DNA of 59,897 bases from contig JAQGDQ010001138.1 in the NCBI GenBank assembly GCA_030141605.1, positions 1-59,897 on the forward strand. Reading direction: 5' to 3'. The notes beneath the pieces are model-generated. The model was not told where the DNA came from and searched no databases. It saw nothing but the letters and a program-made list of their open reading frames with translations. This document shows positions 14,568-26,677 of this stretch, piece after piece; the first letter of the stretch is position 1, and every line of letters begins with the position of its first letter. The position numbers and the translations under genes were made by a program. Source of the DNA: Tubiluchus corallicola. Its lineage: Eukaryota; Priapulida; Priapulimorpha; Priapulimorphida; Tubiluchidae.

Positions 14568-15643
14568 TCTGAATGACTGTACACTTGTAACTTTAAATAG
14601 ATAGCTTGCGAAATGACGATTTAATTGCATTCAACAGCAGAGAGTGTGTGGCCGCTAGCGAAAGTGACCAGTGGCCGAAGTTGTCGGAATGGACTTCAGA
14701 GGCTAGAGAAACGTGAATTTGATAAAACCAGTCCTGAATGAAGGGCACACAAAGTGTGGCACCTGCGCAATTACTGCCCAGCGGTCAGTTGCTAGAATTG
14801 ACCACTTTGTAAAAGTTGAAAAGCTCCGACTGTTTTACTGGGATTTTGGTCAGTTCTTTGACCTGTGGTCATCCATCAGACGGTCACAGATGTATGACAA
14901 AAGTGAAGTTATGTGTGTGTTTGTGCTTTCATACAGCCTTACATTCCTTGCCTTGCTTAACAAGCTGCAGATGAGTGGCTTCACTGTTTAACTTCTGGCT
15001 CTAATCAAAGGCTTCTTCTGCTCTGATAGATGGTGGACAGGTCCAAGTCAACATGGGCTTCAAATGGCAGAACGTGTAACGAAGAAAATCACTCGTCCTT
15101 CAGTTAAAACTGTTTTTGTTACTTCTTTAATGCACCTGAAGTTCGTAGACATACATTGATTGACACAATCTGACATTGACAAGCAAATATGTTTTACTGT
15201 TTTGACTTGATCAGTTAGTCGTGTCTGTTTCGCCGAAAAGGTAAAACTGAATCTAGAAAAAAACGTTAAAAGGCTGTATGATCATTTTGCACCCCTTGGC
15301 TAAAATATCTCGATTGTTCATTTATGAAGCAACTCTAGATAGCGGTCTGTTTCATCGTGATGTTATTTGTTTTCTCGTTTTCATTTCTCGAGTAACACAT
15401 TGCACACAAGTTTTCGTTTTGTGCCCGTAACGATAGAGTTACTTCGGAAAAAAGCATTTCTATAGCAAATATTAATGCCATTCTAAGTGATATATTCACG
15501 AAGAAACGGGTAGTTGATCAGAAAAGAGCATAATAATAGAGCAAAGCAATGCTTCCCATTCCGAACTAAATGTTGTTCAAATGCATGAAAGAGCATTGCT
15601 CCCTAGTTGTCCTTTTTTACCTGAAGCAGGTGATAATGTTTAT

Positions 15644-16087
15644 CCCTTTTAGTCCCAAATTATTTTTTAATAAGGAAAAATTTTTTGTCTTGGTACTTTT
15701 GTCCTTGTTTACACATAATAATTTTTTTCTACCTGTGCCCGCGTGCTAAATATAGCCTGTATCCCACGGGATACATTGGGATTCAATGGAAGCATAAAAT
15801 GTGCTTCATTTTGCAACTGCTGATAATTTTTTAAAGTATTTAAGACATTTAGCATGCATGATATGCTGATCTGTACAAAGTCGTCTCTAACGTACTGTAC
15901 CTTGCGCAGTTTTTTATGCTATGTAGATTTTCTAGTTTGCCATTTTATCACCATTTTTATTCTCTTTTTATTGGCTTAAATCAAAATAACTATTAACAGA
16001 TCAAATAACGGTCAGTTTTAAAATTTTATTAATTTTAAGGGCAGAAAATGTTCTCGTATCCCACGGGATATAATGGGTATGAAAGGG
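15644..16087. mobile_element. TTAA-class (piggyBac-like) MITE, copy 1
   Basis: A 444-bp non-coding element. Its ends CCCTTTTAGTCCC and GGGTATGAAAGGG are imperfect terminal inverted repeats. A 4-bp direct repeat TTAT flanks it exactly (15640-15643 and 16088-16091). Subterminal near-palindromes GTATCCCACGGGATA occur near both ends (about 15761 and 16056). An inverted full-length relative is at 49068-49527. Terminal CCCTTT and 4-bp TTAN duplications fit piggyBac-type non-autonomous elements. No transposase remains. Confidence 0.85.
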
Positions 16088-17879
16088 TTATGTAAGATAA
16101 AACAAAAAAGTGCAAAAAATGTTCATCTAAAAGTTCATTTACCACAGCAAGTTTTTAGAGTCAGTTTTCCCTCCTACGCACAAATCAATGGTACTTTTTA
16201 TTGCACCTGGCAAAACAAAAGAACGTCGTCTTTCACTTTATAAAGGTTTTACCTATTGCGAGTCTCACGACGCCCAAGCTTGGCATGCCAGTTTTTTTTC
16301 AGTAACATCAACATTGAATACAGCCTCTTTCAGTGATCCAACTAGGGTGCTATGACAACAGAACGCGTGCTACTGATGAATTCTCTGCACATATGGGCAG
16401 CATCTGATGCTGATGCTGATGATTATGAACTAATGATTGCTGAAACCCTGGACCTTTTACATCATCCCTTTAAATACAGCAAGCAACGTATCATGTACAG
16501 TACAAACTGCATATATCACCATTTTCGCACTTAGATAAAGTAGATTTTCTATTTTAAAATTAATATAGAGTATAAAATTATATTTCTGAGTTCAGATTAT
16601 ATAGAGGAGGTAATTATATATTGTTGGTAATTAAAAACAATGCAATGTACTGTGTAGTTAAGTTATTAATGAGAGTCTACAAAAAATTATCTTAAGATAT
16701 AGTGTTTATGGTAGTTTAGTAAAGTAATACACTGCCGCAGTACCAAACCAGCTAAGACTATGTTTATATATAAACTGGATCACTTTCTTTAATGATTTGT
16801 GAAAAGTAGTGCTTATTAACTTGATACAATGGTAACAAAAATTTGCGCGTGTGCCAATGACGTCATCTGAGCTTACACATCAGTATACATAGAATTTTAC
16901 ATGGATTTACATTATAATCCGATAAGCAACTTTCTTACATTCATATCACATCTCTCCCATTGCTAAATCGCCGTTGCCGAAAATAAACACGAAAGAGTAA
17001 GGGTGACAGAATTTGACCTTGGGGAACTCCGCACATGTCAGCCACCGAGTTTTTTCTGCTGCTGCCATCTTTTTCAATCCCATTTAATCTCCTATTTGAC
17101 ACTAAGTATTCGCATGTTTACATTCAAGAGGCTTAGGAGGCTGAGTCAACTACCCTCTTAAAAGCGTTTTAACTTTTTAAAATCTCTCCACATTTTTGAT
17201 TGTCTACGTGGCAGTTTCTTGGTGGTTCGTGTAATAATGGGCTTGTAAGTGCACTAACGTTTTAATCCTCCAGTAGAGGACCTCCGTGTAGTTCATCTGT
17301 GAGACATAATAAACCTGGATTGAAATAAAGCGTCATATCAGTCTAGTTTTGCACCCGGTTGTATCGTGAATCACACTATAGTGAAAGGAACGGTGTTTGG
17401 GTAGAAGAGAGCTTTTTAGCGCCTCCTAAAACAAAACAGGAAGTACTCTCTAGCACTCTATTCAGCGTTTTTTTTGCATTTTTTAATTTGCGAAAAATTA
17501 CACGTAATTTTAAAAATTTAATAATGCAACAGAAACCATGTCTATTGCTGATAACAATATGGTACATCTTTGTCGCCTGCATTTCGATTCATTTTCGATA
17601 CACACGTAACAATGAGATGCGATATTGTTATCAACAACAGCCATTATTTTGCTTACATTATAGAGCCCCAGGTTCCCCAGAAACAAATCAACTATCAAAA
17701 TATTTTTCGGAAAGAAAACGACAATGTAAACGAATGAACGAAAGTGATTTCTTTACCGGTTTATCTTGTTAGGAGATTATTGCATGTTTGTTCACGTTCT
17801 TGGATGCAGTATTTTTGCTGTTACGTACTATATCTTTATATGCAGGTAACGTACCAAACTTGAAATTTGAAAAAGTTTT

Positions 17880-17959
17880 GATACAGCCTGGGTTTGAACC
17901 CAGGACCTTATGCTTATATGGCAGATTCCTCTATTAATCAGAGTCAGTTAGCCTGTAAA
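17880..17959 (-). pseudogene. tRNA-Ile(UAU)-like pseudogene or SINE head
   Basis: Read on the - strand, the 80 bp resemble a tRNA: acceptor strand TTTACAG pairing 5 of 7 with CTGTATC; an A-box-like TAACTGACTCTGATTAATAG; an anticodon arm TCTGC-CATATAA-GCATA; and a perfect T arm CCTGGGTTCAAACCCAGG containing a good B box. Position 33 is A instead of T, one anticodon-stem pair and two terminal acceptor pairs are lost, so it is probably inactive. The anticodon reading UAU (Ile) is an inference from loop alignment. Confidence 0.6.
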
Positions 17960-17998
17960 ATTCTCATGCTTATAGACTCTGATTGGGTCAAAAAATTT

Positions 17999-18527
17999 AC
18001 TCTTTAAAATATCGATAGGAAACGTACTATTTTTTCAAGAATGACTTACGTGAAAGAATTATTAGCACACAAACACAATTTCACGTTTGCGCCATTAGTT
18101 GAATGCATTTCGGAAACACATTGCACAAGAAACAGGTGCTGTAACTTTCTGTTCAGATGTGTTAGTTTGTGACGAACTACACACGTTCAACAGCATGTGA
18201 GTGAGCGCAACGTAAAATTCGAAATGTGAATTTTTATCTTAAAACTGCCTTGTTTTAGTACAACACACTGAATAGCTTACAGTAGCACTGTACTTTCGCA
18301 AAAACGTGCAACACGCTGGAGTATTTTAACAGTTAAAAATTGTTAGTTTGTAATGTTATCAATAATTGGGTTTGCCCGCCATTAACTAAGTTTTTAATCT
18401 ATTATTTAATTATCAGAAACGCTTTGCAGTATTAATTTTTGCGGTGTTAACTGTATTAAAATGTGTACTTTTTATCGGACTTGAAAATTGGGTAGTATAT
18501 GTAAAAATCATCCTGTCTTCCTTTAAG
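17999..18527. repeat. Dispersed repeat family A, copy 1
   Basis: About 530 bp match 47963-48516 in the same orientation over the full length, from ACTCTTTAAAATAT to TCTTCCTTTAAG. Shared blocks include ACAATTTCACGTT, AGCACTGTAC and CACACTGAATA. No open frame. Non-autonomous mobile element likely. Confidence 0.85.
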
Positions 18528-18540
18528 TAAATTTCTAAAA

Positions 18541-19443
18541 TCAATAAATTTTGTAGCTCAGTAACTTCTAAACACTTTGATATCCTATCACTCTATCAAC
18601 TCAGTAAATTTTGTAGCTCAGTAACTTCTAAACACTTTGATATCCTGTCACTCTATCAACTCAGTAAATTTTGTAGCTCAGTAACTTCTAAACACTTTGA
18701 TATCCTATCACTCTATCAACTCAGTAAATTTTGTAGCTCAGTAACTTCTAAACACTTTGATATCCTATCACTCTATCAACTCAGTAAATTTTGTAGCTCA
18801 GTAACTTCTAAACACTTTGATATCCTATCACTCTATCAACTCAGTAAATTTTGTAGCTCAGTAACTTCTAAACACTTTGATATCCTATCACTCTATCAAC
18901 TCAGTAAATTTTGTAGCTCAGTAACTTCTAAACACTTTGATATCCTATCACTCTATCAACTCAGTAAATTTTGTAGCTCAGTAACTTCTAAACACTTTGA
19001 TATCCTATCACTCTATCAACTCAGTAAATTTTGTAGCTCAGTAACTTCTAAACACTTTGATATCCTATCACTCTATCAACTCAGTAAATTTTGTAGCTCA
19101 GTAACTTCTAAACACTTTGATATCCTATCACTCTATCAACTCAGTAAATTTTGTAGCTCAGTAACTTCTAAACACTTTGATATCCTATCACTCTGTCAAC
19201 TCAGTAAATTTTGTAGTTCAGTAACTTCTAAACATTTTGGTATCCTATCACTCTATCAACTCAGTAAATTTTGTAGCTCAGTAACTTCTAAACACTTTGA
19301 TATCCTATCACTCTATCAACTCAGTAAATTTTGTAGCTCAGTAACATCTAAACACTTTGATATCCTATCACTCTATCAACTCAGTAAATTTTGTAGCTCA
19401 GTAACTTCTAAACACTTTGATATCCTATCACTCTATCAACTCA
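18541..19443. repeat. 60-bp satellite, 15 nearly identical copies
   Basis: The monomer contains AAATTTTGTAGCTCAGTAAC and ends CTATCACTCTATCAACTCAG. It is strikingly homogeneous: most copies are identical, with changes concentrated in the copy at 19201-19260. The array starts 14 bp after the end of family A copy 1. Confidence 0.97.
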
Positions 19444-20139
19444 GATATCCAGCAAAGCTACAGTGAAGGACACGTCAACCGATATGCTTTACCATGAACC
19501 TCGCCGACTCCACTATCCCAACACAAATGGCCTGATTTCGGCAAACTTTAGACAAACTTCAACAACCCACCGCTAGAATTAGCCCTCATAAAGCCATTCA
19601 AATTTGCTTTGAACCTGCTCTATTGGTTCTTTTCTAAATAACTGTGCAACAAAACGTCAGATAATTGTACATACGTGTTACTATTGTGAACAGGTGTTTG
19701 CATATACTCTTAGCTACTTAATTACCGAGTTTTTGAAAAGCCATCTCAAGGTGTGATGTCACGTTCTATAGGTTTAATTACGGCGAGCAAAAACGGCCAA
19801 CGCGCGGTATGAACTTGTTATTGCAAAACTTTTTCACTGTTTGCTTAGAGTTTGTTTTTTCTTGTCCAAACCCTGTAATGCGCAATGCGGGAGCTTTTAG
19901 TCTCCAGTTTGAATTTTTCTGCATATTGGTTGATGGGTCAAAAATAAAGCACCTATATCAGTAACAAATTATGAGTGATAATATAAACACTTTGAACATT
20001 AGGTATTATAAACCCCAGTCCTGTGAGCGAATAATATATGTTAATTTGGAGTAGAAAGCTCGCGCTGTCCGTTCTGTTAAAGTAAACAAACGCTTCAGAG
20101 AAAGCGGTTCAGATTCAAAAACACTTGACAGTGAAAAAA

Positions 20140-20345
20140 TCTTCTATTTATTATTTATTTTTTATTTATTTATTATTATTATCACATTCAGTACAATATA
20201 ATGACATCAAGCACACAGTGACATCAAAATTATTACGTCATATTGTATTAAATTATTACGTTTCATACACTATCGTTATCATAAAAGAATAATTGTACTG
20301 CAGTGGGCTAGAGAAGCAAAGGCTTGTATAAGCCCACTGTCATGT
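20140..20345 (-). mobile_element. Possible LINE 3' end
   Basis: Read on the - strand, a segment with a hairpin-like GGGCTTATACAAGCC and TGTACTGAATGTGATAATAATAA ends in TAAATAAATAA, a pattern common at CR1/L2/RTE-like 3' ends. No reverse transcriptase frame remains, so the call rests on the tail only. Confidence 0.35.
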
Positions 20346-21496
20346 GAACCCGATAAAAAAAGAATGGATGAGTGAACAAAAAAAGAACTGGGAGAAAGGT
20401 TAGATCACACAGGAAGGGCAGAAGGATGTGTTAGTGGAAATGGTAAATCTTAATGACGTAACGAATTTAATCGTGAGATCTGAACTACTATTTGACTACT
20501 CTGCTAGGTTAGAGCCAGCTCAATACAGAAATGTTTTAACTTTAGCCACTAAACTGATTCGAATTGAACCCTTTATTAAGAATTCCTGATTTGCTCATGT
20601 TTCCTACTGTACCATGGCGTCATTTCTACGGTAGCGTTGAAGAAACAAAAACACTAAAAACGGCAGTCAAAGCAAAAACCGTGATCGCGCTAATTTCTAA
20701 GCCACAGAATTTTCGAAGCGGGCCGATTTCATTGACGGGGGGTGGGGGGGGGAGGCTCAGGGGTGACATGTGTTGTGTGGTGTGTACTTTGTTAGTTACT
20801 TATCTGGCTGCAAGCGTGGTGTACAAAACTACGCTGTTTACTATAAATACTGCGCAGTTGTATATATTTTGTACTCGTATAACTTTTTGGCAAAGTTCCA
20901 AAAAATGGGTGCAGGAATGTCATGCTGTTAATTAAAGCTAAAAATCCGAACTGAAAGACTAGAGCATTCATGATACTTTTTTCAAAATTGAGTAATATGT
21001 CAATAATTAACTTAACCCTGTTACTTTATTAATTTAGTTAATTAAACCATACCGTGTCTGAAATTTAAAGTTTACATCAGACCCCGTTTTGCAAATCTAT
21101 GCTTTTGACCACTTAACTCAAGCAGTTTCACGCCAGCGTGTTGCTTCCGTGGTCACTCAGGAACCGGACACGCAGGAAGTGACCAGTGGGCAGTGTGAAG
21201 CTTGTAAACAATGTTTACAAACATTTCCTGGATCTGTCCTTCATGGGATATTGTTCAACAGAAAGCAGCGTAACAGAAACGTACTCCAGTGTCCCGTAGG
21301 CGCATTTGACCTAGAAGTGTCCCGTAGGTGCATTTGACCTAGAAGTCCTACCATCGTTTTCAGATAAGTTGTCAGTTTACTCATTGTTCTTTGGAACAAT
21401 GCCAACCCAATTTTGTTACATATCAGCTGTTAATTAAAAGAATTAATTTAGGAAAAAGTAACAATTTATTAATTAATTAATGAAGGAATTAAAAAA

Positions 21497-21905
21497 AACA
21501 AGTCACTCAGTATGTTGGGTTGATTTTACCGTTATCACTTAAACTGTTTGTGGTGTGCTAAAGGAAAGAACAAGTCACTCAGCGTGTTGGTTTTATTTTA
21601 CTGTTATCACTTAAACTGTTTGTGGTGTGCTAACGGAAAGAACAAGTAGCTCAGCATGTTGGGTTTATTTTACTGTTATCACTTAAACTGTTTGTGGTGT
21701 GCTAAAAGAAAGGTTAAGTCCCTCAGTATGTTGTGTTGATTTTACTGTTATCACTTAAACTGTTTGTGGTGTGCTAGAGGAAAGAACAAATCACTCAGTA
21801 TGTTGGGTTGATTTTACTGTTATCACTTAAACTGTTTGTGGTGTGCTAAAAGAAAGGTTAAGTCACTCAGTATGTTGGGTTGATTTCACTGTTATCACTT
21901 AAACT
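21497..21905. repeat. 72-bp minisatellite, about 5.6 copies
   Basis: CAAGTCACTCAGTATGTTGG recurs every 72 bp and is followed by TTATCACTTAAACTGTTTGT and GGTGTGCTA. Copies differ at several sites. Confidence 0.93.
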
Positions 21906-21964
21906 TATAACAAAGAAATTTGCTAAGAAGCATAGATTAAAAACATACAGTAAGGGTCGTGATG

Positions 21965-22310
21965 GTTGCTGCCATTCACTTGAAAATCATGACGTAACTG
22001 GGAGACTTCGTGACTTTTCGTAAGCGCATCATGGCTTTTCGTAAACGCTCGATGTTAAAACTAATTCAGATTTTTGCATCCTACTTATTGTTCACGCAAA
22101 AATGTTACAAAATTAGATATCTATTTTCTTCTAAAAGCTCATGATACTTTTGATGACAGGATTGAACGTTGTTTTACTTTCACGACGAATGACGTCATTG
22201 GAAGAAGAATGGGCATTGAAAATGGGAGCGCTCAATGTTGAAATGATCGCGATTTTAAAGTGATTTTACTAATTACACGAGGCGCTTATTGCGGTTTCGT
22301 TATCAAATCT
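21965..22310. repeat. Dispersed repeat family B, copy 2
   Basis: Aligned with 10180-10440 and continuing to TTACACGAGGCGCTTATTGC. It runs directly into the roughly 90-bp array, whose core matches the sequence following copy 1 at 10478. Confidence 0.8.
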
Positions 22311-23765
22311 TCCAAGTAAGCCTAACCTCCTAGAAGGCTTGACTTTTCCTTTAAAGGATTCAGCATTGTTTTAGAACTACAGTCTGTCTTGTATTCAATG
22401 TTGCTTCACTACTAAGCTCCTAGAAGGCTTGACTTTTCCTTTAAATGATTCAGCATTGTTTAGAACTACAGTCACTCATGTATTCAATGTTGCCTCACTA
22501 CTAACCTCCTAGAAGGCTTGACGTTTCCTTTAAAGGATTCAGCATTGTTTAGAACTACAGTCTCTCATGTATTCAATGTTGCCTCCCTACTGAGCTCCTA
22601 GAAGGCTTGACGTTTCCTTTAAAGGATTCAGCATTGTTTTAGAACTACAGTCACTCATGTATTCAATGTTGCCTCACTACTAACCTCCTAGAAGGCTTGA
22701 CGTTTCCTTTAAAGGATTCAGCATTGTTTAGAACTACAGTCTCTCATGTATTCAATGTTGCCTCCCTACTGAGCTCCTAGAAGGCTTGACTTTTGCTTTA
22801 AAGGATTCAGCATTGTTTTAGAACTACAGTCACTCATGTATTCAATGTTGCCTCACTACTAACCTCCTAGAAGGCTTGACTTTTCATTTAAAGGATTCAG
22901 CATTGTTTAGAACTACAGTCTCTCATGTATTCAATGTTGCCTCACTACTGAGCTCCTAGAAGGCTTGACTTTTCCTTTAAAGGATTCAGCATTGTTTTAG
23001 AACTACAGTCACTCATGTATTCAATGTTGCCTCACTACTAAGCTCCTAGAAGGCTTGACTTTTCCTTTAAAGGATTCAGCATTGTTTTAGAACTACAGTC
23101 TGTCATGTATTCAATGTTGCCTCACTACTAACCTCCTAGAAGGCTTGACTTTTCCTTTAAAGGATTCAGCATTGTTTAGAACTACAGTCACTCATGTATT
23201 CAATGTTGCCTCACTACTAACCTCCTAGAAGGCTTGACTTTTCCTTTAAAGGATTCAGCATTGTTTAGAACTACAGTCTCTCATGTATTCAATGTTGCCT
23301 CACTACTAACCTCCTAGAAGGCTTGACTTTTCCTTTAAAGGATTCAGCATTGTTTAGAACTACAGTCTCTCATGTATTCAATGTTGCCTCACTACTGAGC
23401 TCCTAGAAGGCTTGACTTTTCCTTTAAAGGATTCAGCATTGTTTTAGAACTACAGTCTCTCATGTATTCAATGTTGCCTCACTACTGAGCTCCTAGAAGG
23501 CTTGACTTTTCCTTTAAAGGATTCAGCATTGTTTTAGAACTACAGTCTCATGTATTCAATGTTGCCTCACTACTGAGCTCCTAGAAGGCTTGACTTTTCC
23601 TTTAAACGATACAGCATTGTTTAGAACTACAGTCTCTCATGTATTCAATGTTGCCTCACTACTGAGCTCCTAGAAGGCTTGACTTTTCCTTTAAACGATA
23701 CAGCATTGTTTAGAACTACAGTCTCTCATGTATTCAATGTTGCCTCACTATTAAGCTCCTACCAG
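22310..23765. repeat. About 90-bp satellite, about 16 copies
   Basis: The monomer contains CTCCTAGAAGGCTTGACTTT, CCTTTAAAGGATTCAGCATT and ATGTATTCAATGTTGCCTC. Two subtypes (GTTTTAG/CACTCATG/CTAACC and GTTTAG/CTCTCATG/CTGAGC) alternate in part of the array, suggesting a dimeric higher-order unit. Confidence 0.97.
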
Positions 23766-24017
23766 CCTTAGATGAGAACGTATTCCATGCTGGGCGTTTG
23801 ACTGGGAGCATGATATAAGTTTACATCATATAACTGTGAGGTCCCGACCTGTACAAATACTTTCTACTAATGAGCGCCCCACAACAATTATATAAACAAA
23901 CAAGTGACGGTATGAAATTTCATTTTAGCGTGCTGCAGTTGTATGTGTGCCATTGGGAGAAAATTTAATTGCGGTTGCATGGATGTGCTCATTCCTAGTG
24001 GGAATAAATGTTAAGAA

Positions 24018-24069
24018 GTGTGGAGAGAGAGAGAGGGGAGTGAGAGAGATAGAGAGAGGGGGAGAGAGT

Positions 24070-24117
<48 letters not shown>

Positions 24118-24543
24118 AGAAAGAGAGAGAATAAGAGAGGAGAGAGACAGAGTGGGAAGGAAGCAGAGATAAAACAGTAAGAGAGAGAAAGAAAGAGAGA
24201 AGGGAAAAGAGTGAGAGAGAAAGAAAGAGAGAAGGGAAAAGAGTGAGAGAAACAGAGAGAGGGGAGAGAGTGAGAGATAAAGAGAGAGAGAGAGAGGAAG
24301 GAAGGAGAGAGAAAAAGAGTAAGAGAGAGAGAAAGAAAGACAAGGGAAAAGAGTGAGAGAAATAGAGGGATTAAGAGACAGAGAGAGAGAGAGCGAGAAA
24401 GAGAGAGTGAGAGAGAGAGAATGAGAGGGGAGAGAGGAAAGAGAGGAAGGAAGGAGACAGAAAAAGATTGAGAGAAGGGAAAAGAATGAGAAAAATAGAG
24501 AGATTAAGAGAGATAGGGGAAGGAAAAAGGAGAGAGAAAAAGA

Positions 24544-24598
<55 letters not shown>
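24018..24598. repeat. (GA)n purine tract
   Basis: About 580 bp of purines on the + strand with GGGA and AAGA variants. Segmental repeats of AGAAAGAAAGAGAGAAGGGAAAAGAGTGAGAG occur around 24185-24360. Its left flank is the inverted match of 1430-1456. Confidence 0.95.
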
Positions 24599-24601
<3 letters not shown>

Positions 24602-25682
24602 AGAGGCGTTTACATAGGCAAACCATCTCAAAAATGGATATTCTCAGCTTATCAGTACTTAGTAGAAAACGCAGCAGTGAGCTTAGTAACTCGGTTAGTC
24701 GGTCGTTAAAATTGAATTCTCATAAAACTGCTAGACGATATGGAAGTAGGTTGTTCTAGGTGTGGGGCGTAGTAGACAGGTCGTAGCACAGTATAGCACT
24801 CAATATTCACATAGCGTAACTTTAATGGGTTGAACCCTGTAATCTCTTGGATAAAGTGACACCCCGTTGCCCGGGGCAACTGCATCGCATCAACCGGATA
24901 AATAGAAAATGACAAATGATTTTTTGCTGCAGTTTTATGGCTGTTTTCGTGTCATCAGGATGATATTATCACGTGTTATAAACTAGATTAATGTCAAAAA
25001 TACGAAATTACGCCCCCCGTAATGTGTTAGAGATGAGCGGGGAGGATCCAGACGTGGGGCTGCAAGAAACTCACTTCTGCTTCACTGCCAACAGAGGTTG
25101 ACGTTGCTTTCGTGCGGCTTAAATTTTCAACTTCCGCCATTTTCTCTGAACCAGAAGATTTTCGTAACTACAACGACGGCTTGGTCTTTTTTTCGGGAGG
25201 TGGTTGAGTTGGTTTGTGGTGGGTGCTCCATCCGCCTTGGGCGTGAGAGGGCTAATACTGTGACAGTTGCGTAAATCATGTTGGCAAAGGGTTAAGCTGA
25301 AAATGATGACGTGATGATGAGAATTATGGGATACTGTCGCCGCAGGCTAGCCGACAAGACGTCTCGAAAGTTGGGGTGGTGGTGTGTAGGTGGGTCGTGC
25401 GTTTGGGCTGGTGGTAGGTGGACTTTTATAACTCTTGTTTGTTTCTACGTGAAGGTATTTGAATGATCCATAATTCATTAGTATAAACTTGTGGTTTATG
25501 GGCGTTCAACTTGAATTATTGTGCCATTCATGTATTTCTGGAGACCTATGGAATATTATTTACGACTCTCTTTACATCCGTTCTCGTTATACCTTCGCTA
25601 ACAATAGCTTAGGTTTTTTTACTTGTGAAATTGCATCAGTTGTAGAATCGTTTTGCACTTTTTTCCAAGATGTCTCTATCCT

Positions 25683-25687
25683 TTTAT

Positions 25688-25773
<86 letters not shown>

Positions 25774-26087
25774 TCCCATTTTCTCTCCCTCTCTTTCTCT
25801 CTTATCTCCTCTCTCTCTCTTTCTCTCCCTCTCTCTCTCTCTTTCTTCTCTCTCTCCCACTTACATTCTCCGTTTCTTTCTTGCTCTTTCTCGCTTTCTC
25901 TCTTCTCTCTCCCGCTTTTTCTCTCTTTCATTCTCTTTCTTTTTCTTTGTCTCTCTGTCTCTCTCTCGTTTGCTTTCTCTCTCTCTCTCTCTCTCTCTCG
26001 CTCTCTCTCTCTGTCTCTCGCACTGTCCCTCTCTCTCGTATCTCCCCCACTCTCTGTCACTTTCTGTCTTCTCTCCCTCCTGCTTTC

Positions 26088-26157
<70 letters not shown>
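25683..26157. repeat. (CT)n pyrimidine tract just upstream of the PDZ1 exon
   Basis: About 475 bp of pyrimidines with pure (CT)n at 25694-25764 and 26092-26155. It ends 58 bp before the acceptor of the first recognised exon. An AG at 26168-26169 directly follows it. Confidence 0.95.
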
Positions 26158-26158
<1 letters not shown>

Positions 26159-26215
26159 CTCTTATTCAGGAAGAGTGCTATCGTTTAGTTTATATTTCTA
26201 TTTTTTCGTCTGTAG

Positions 26216-26443
26216 GTCAATGGGCGTGACGTCAGCAAGGTCAGCCAACAAGAGGCACTAGCTGCATTCTGCTCAGCTGAGGAGCCAATCACGCTCGAGA
26301 TACAACGTTGTGACGTCAACAGCAACAATTCGGCCACGCCCACGACGTCAGAAGTGACGTATTTTCGAAACGAGTTGCATACAGATTTGGAATCTGAAGC
26401 GGCTTTAGATGAAGAGTTTGATGACGTCACTGTTTATTATGAA
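26216..26443 (+). CDS. PDZRN3/4-like gene, exon encoding second half of PDZ1 and the PDZ1-PDZ2 linker
   Basis: This internal exon of 76 codons starts after the acceptor TCTGTAG at 26209-26215 and ends at the donor GAA|GTAAGC. It opens with VNGRDVSK and continues QQEALAAF and then EEPITLEIQR, which is the classic end of a PDZ domain: the strand after the carboxylate loop, helix B, and the last strand. The order matches PDZ1 of vertebrate PDZRN3 (VNGRD, an AVEAF-like helix, then KEPI), from memory of the family. Residues 33-76 are an acidic linker ending DDVTVYYE, leading into PDZ2 in the next exon. Both boundaries are phase 0. The first half of PDZ1, including the GLGF-type loop, is not in this exon and I did not find it upstream. 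PDZ domains of this family bind C-terminal peptides of membrane partners such as MuSK in vertebrates; the partner here is unknown. Confidence 0.9.
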
Positions 26444-26677
26444 GTAAGCATGTTTGATTAGAATTTAATAAATTAATTACTGAATTGAGATTGGATGCTT
26501 TTCTTGTGCTTTTATTGGTTGCAACGAATTGACGTCATTTCTAAATTTAGAAAACCAACATTAGTCAGACGTTTACTTTGTGTAAACAATGGGGAACAAA
26601 GCAGCCTATGATCCTAATCAACAATGGGAAAACAATATGCGTTATTCTTGTTGCTAAGCAGCAATTTTGTTTTGCAG
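26444..26677 (+). other. Short intron between PDZ1-end and PDZ2-start exons
   Basis: This 234-bp GT..AG intron in phase 0 is AT-rich, has a TGACGTCA octamer near 26530 and ends in a T-rich tract before TTGCAG. It is the only short intron in the window. Confidence 0.88.

Noticed and set aside
17359-17772. 137-codon open frame before the tRNA-like relic
   Set aside because: No domain, AT-driven composition and an overlapping minus-strand frame; no splice or promoter context.
18541-19443. Possible CRISPR-like array (regular 60-bp spacing)
   Set aside because: There are no variable spacers; the entire unit is repeated, and the DNA is from an animal.
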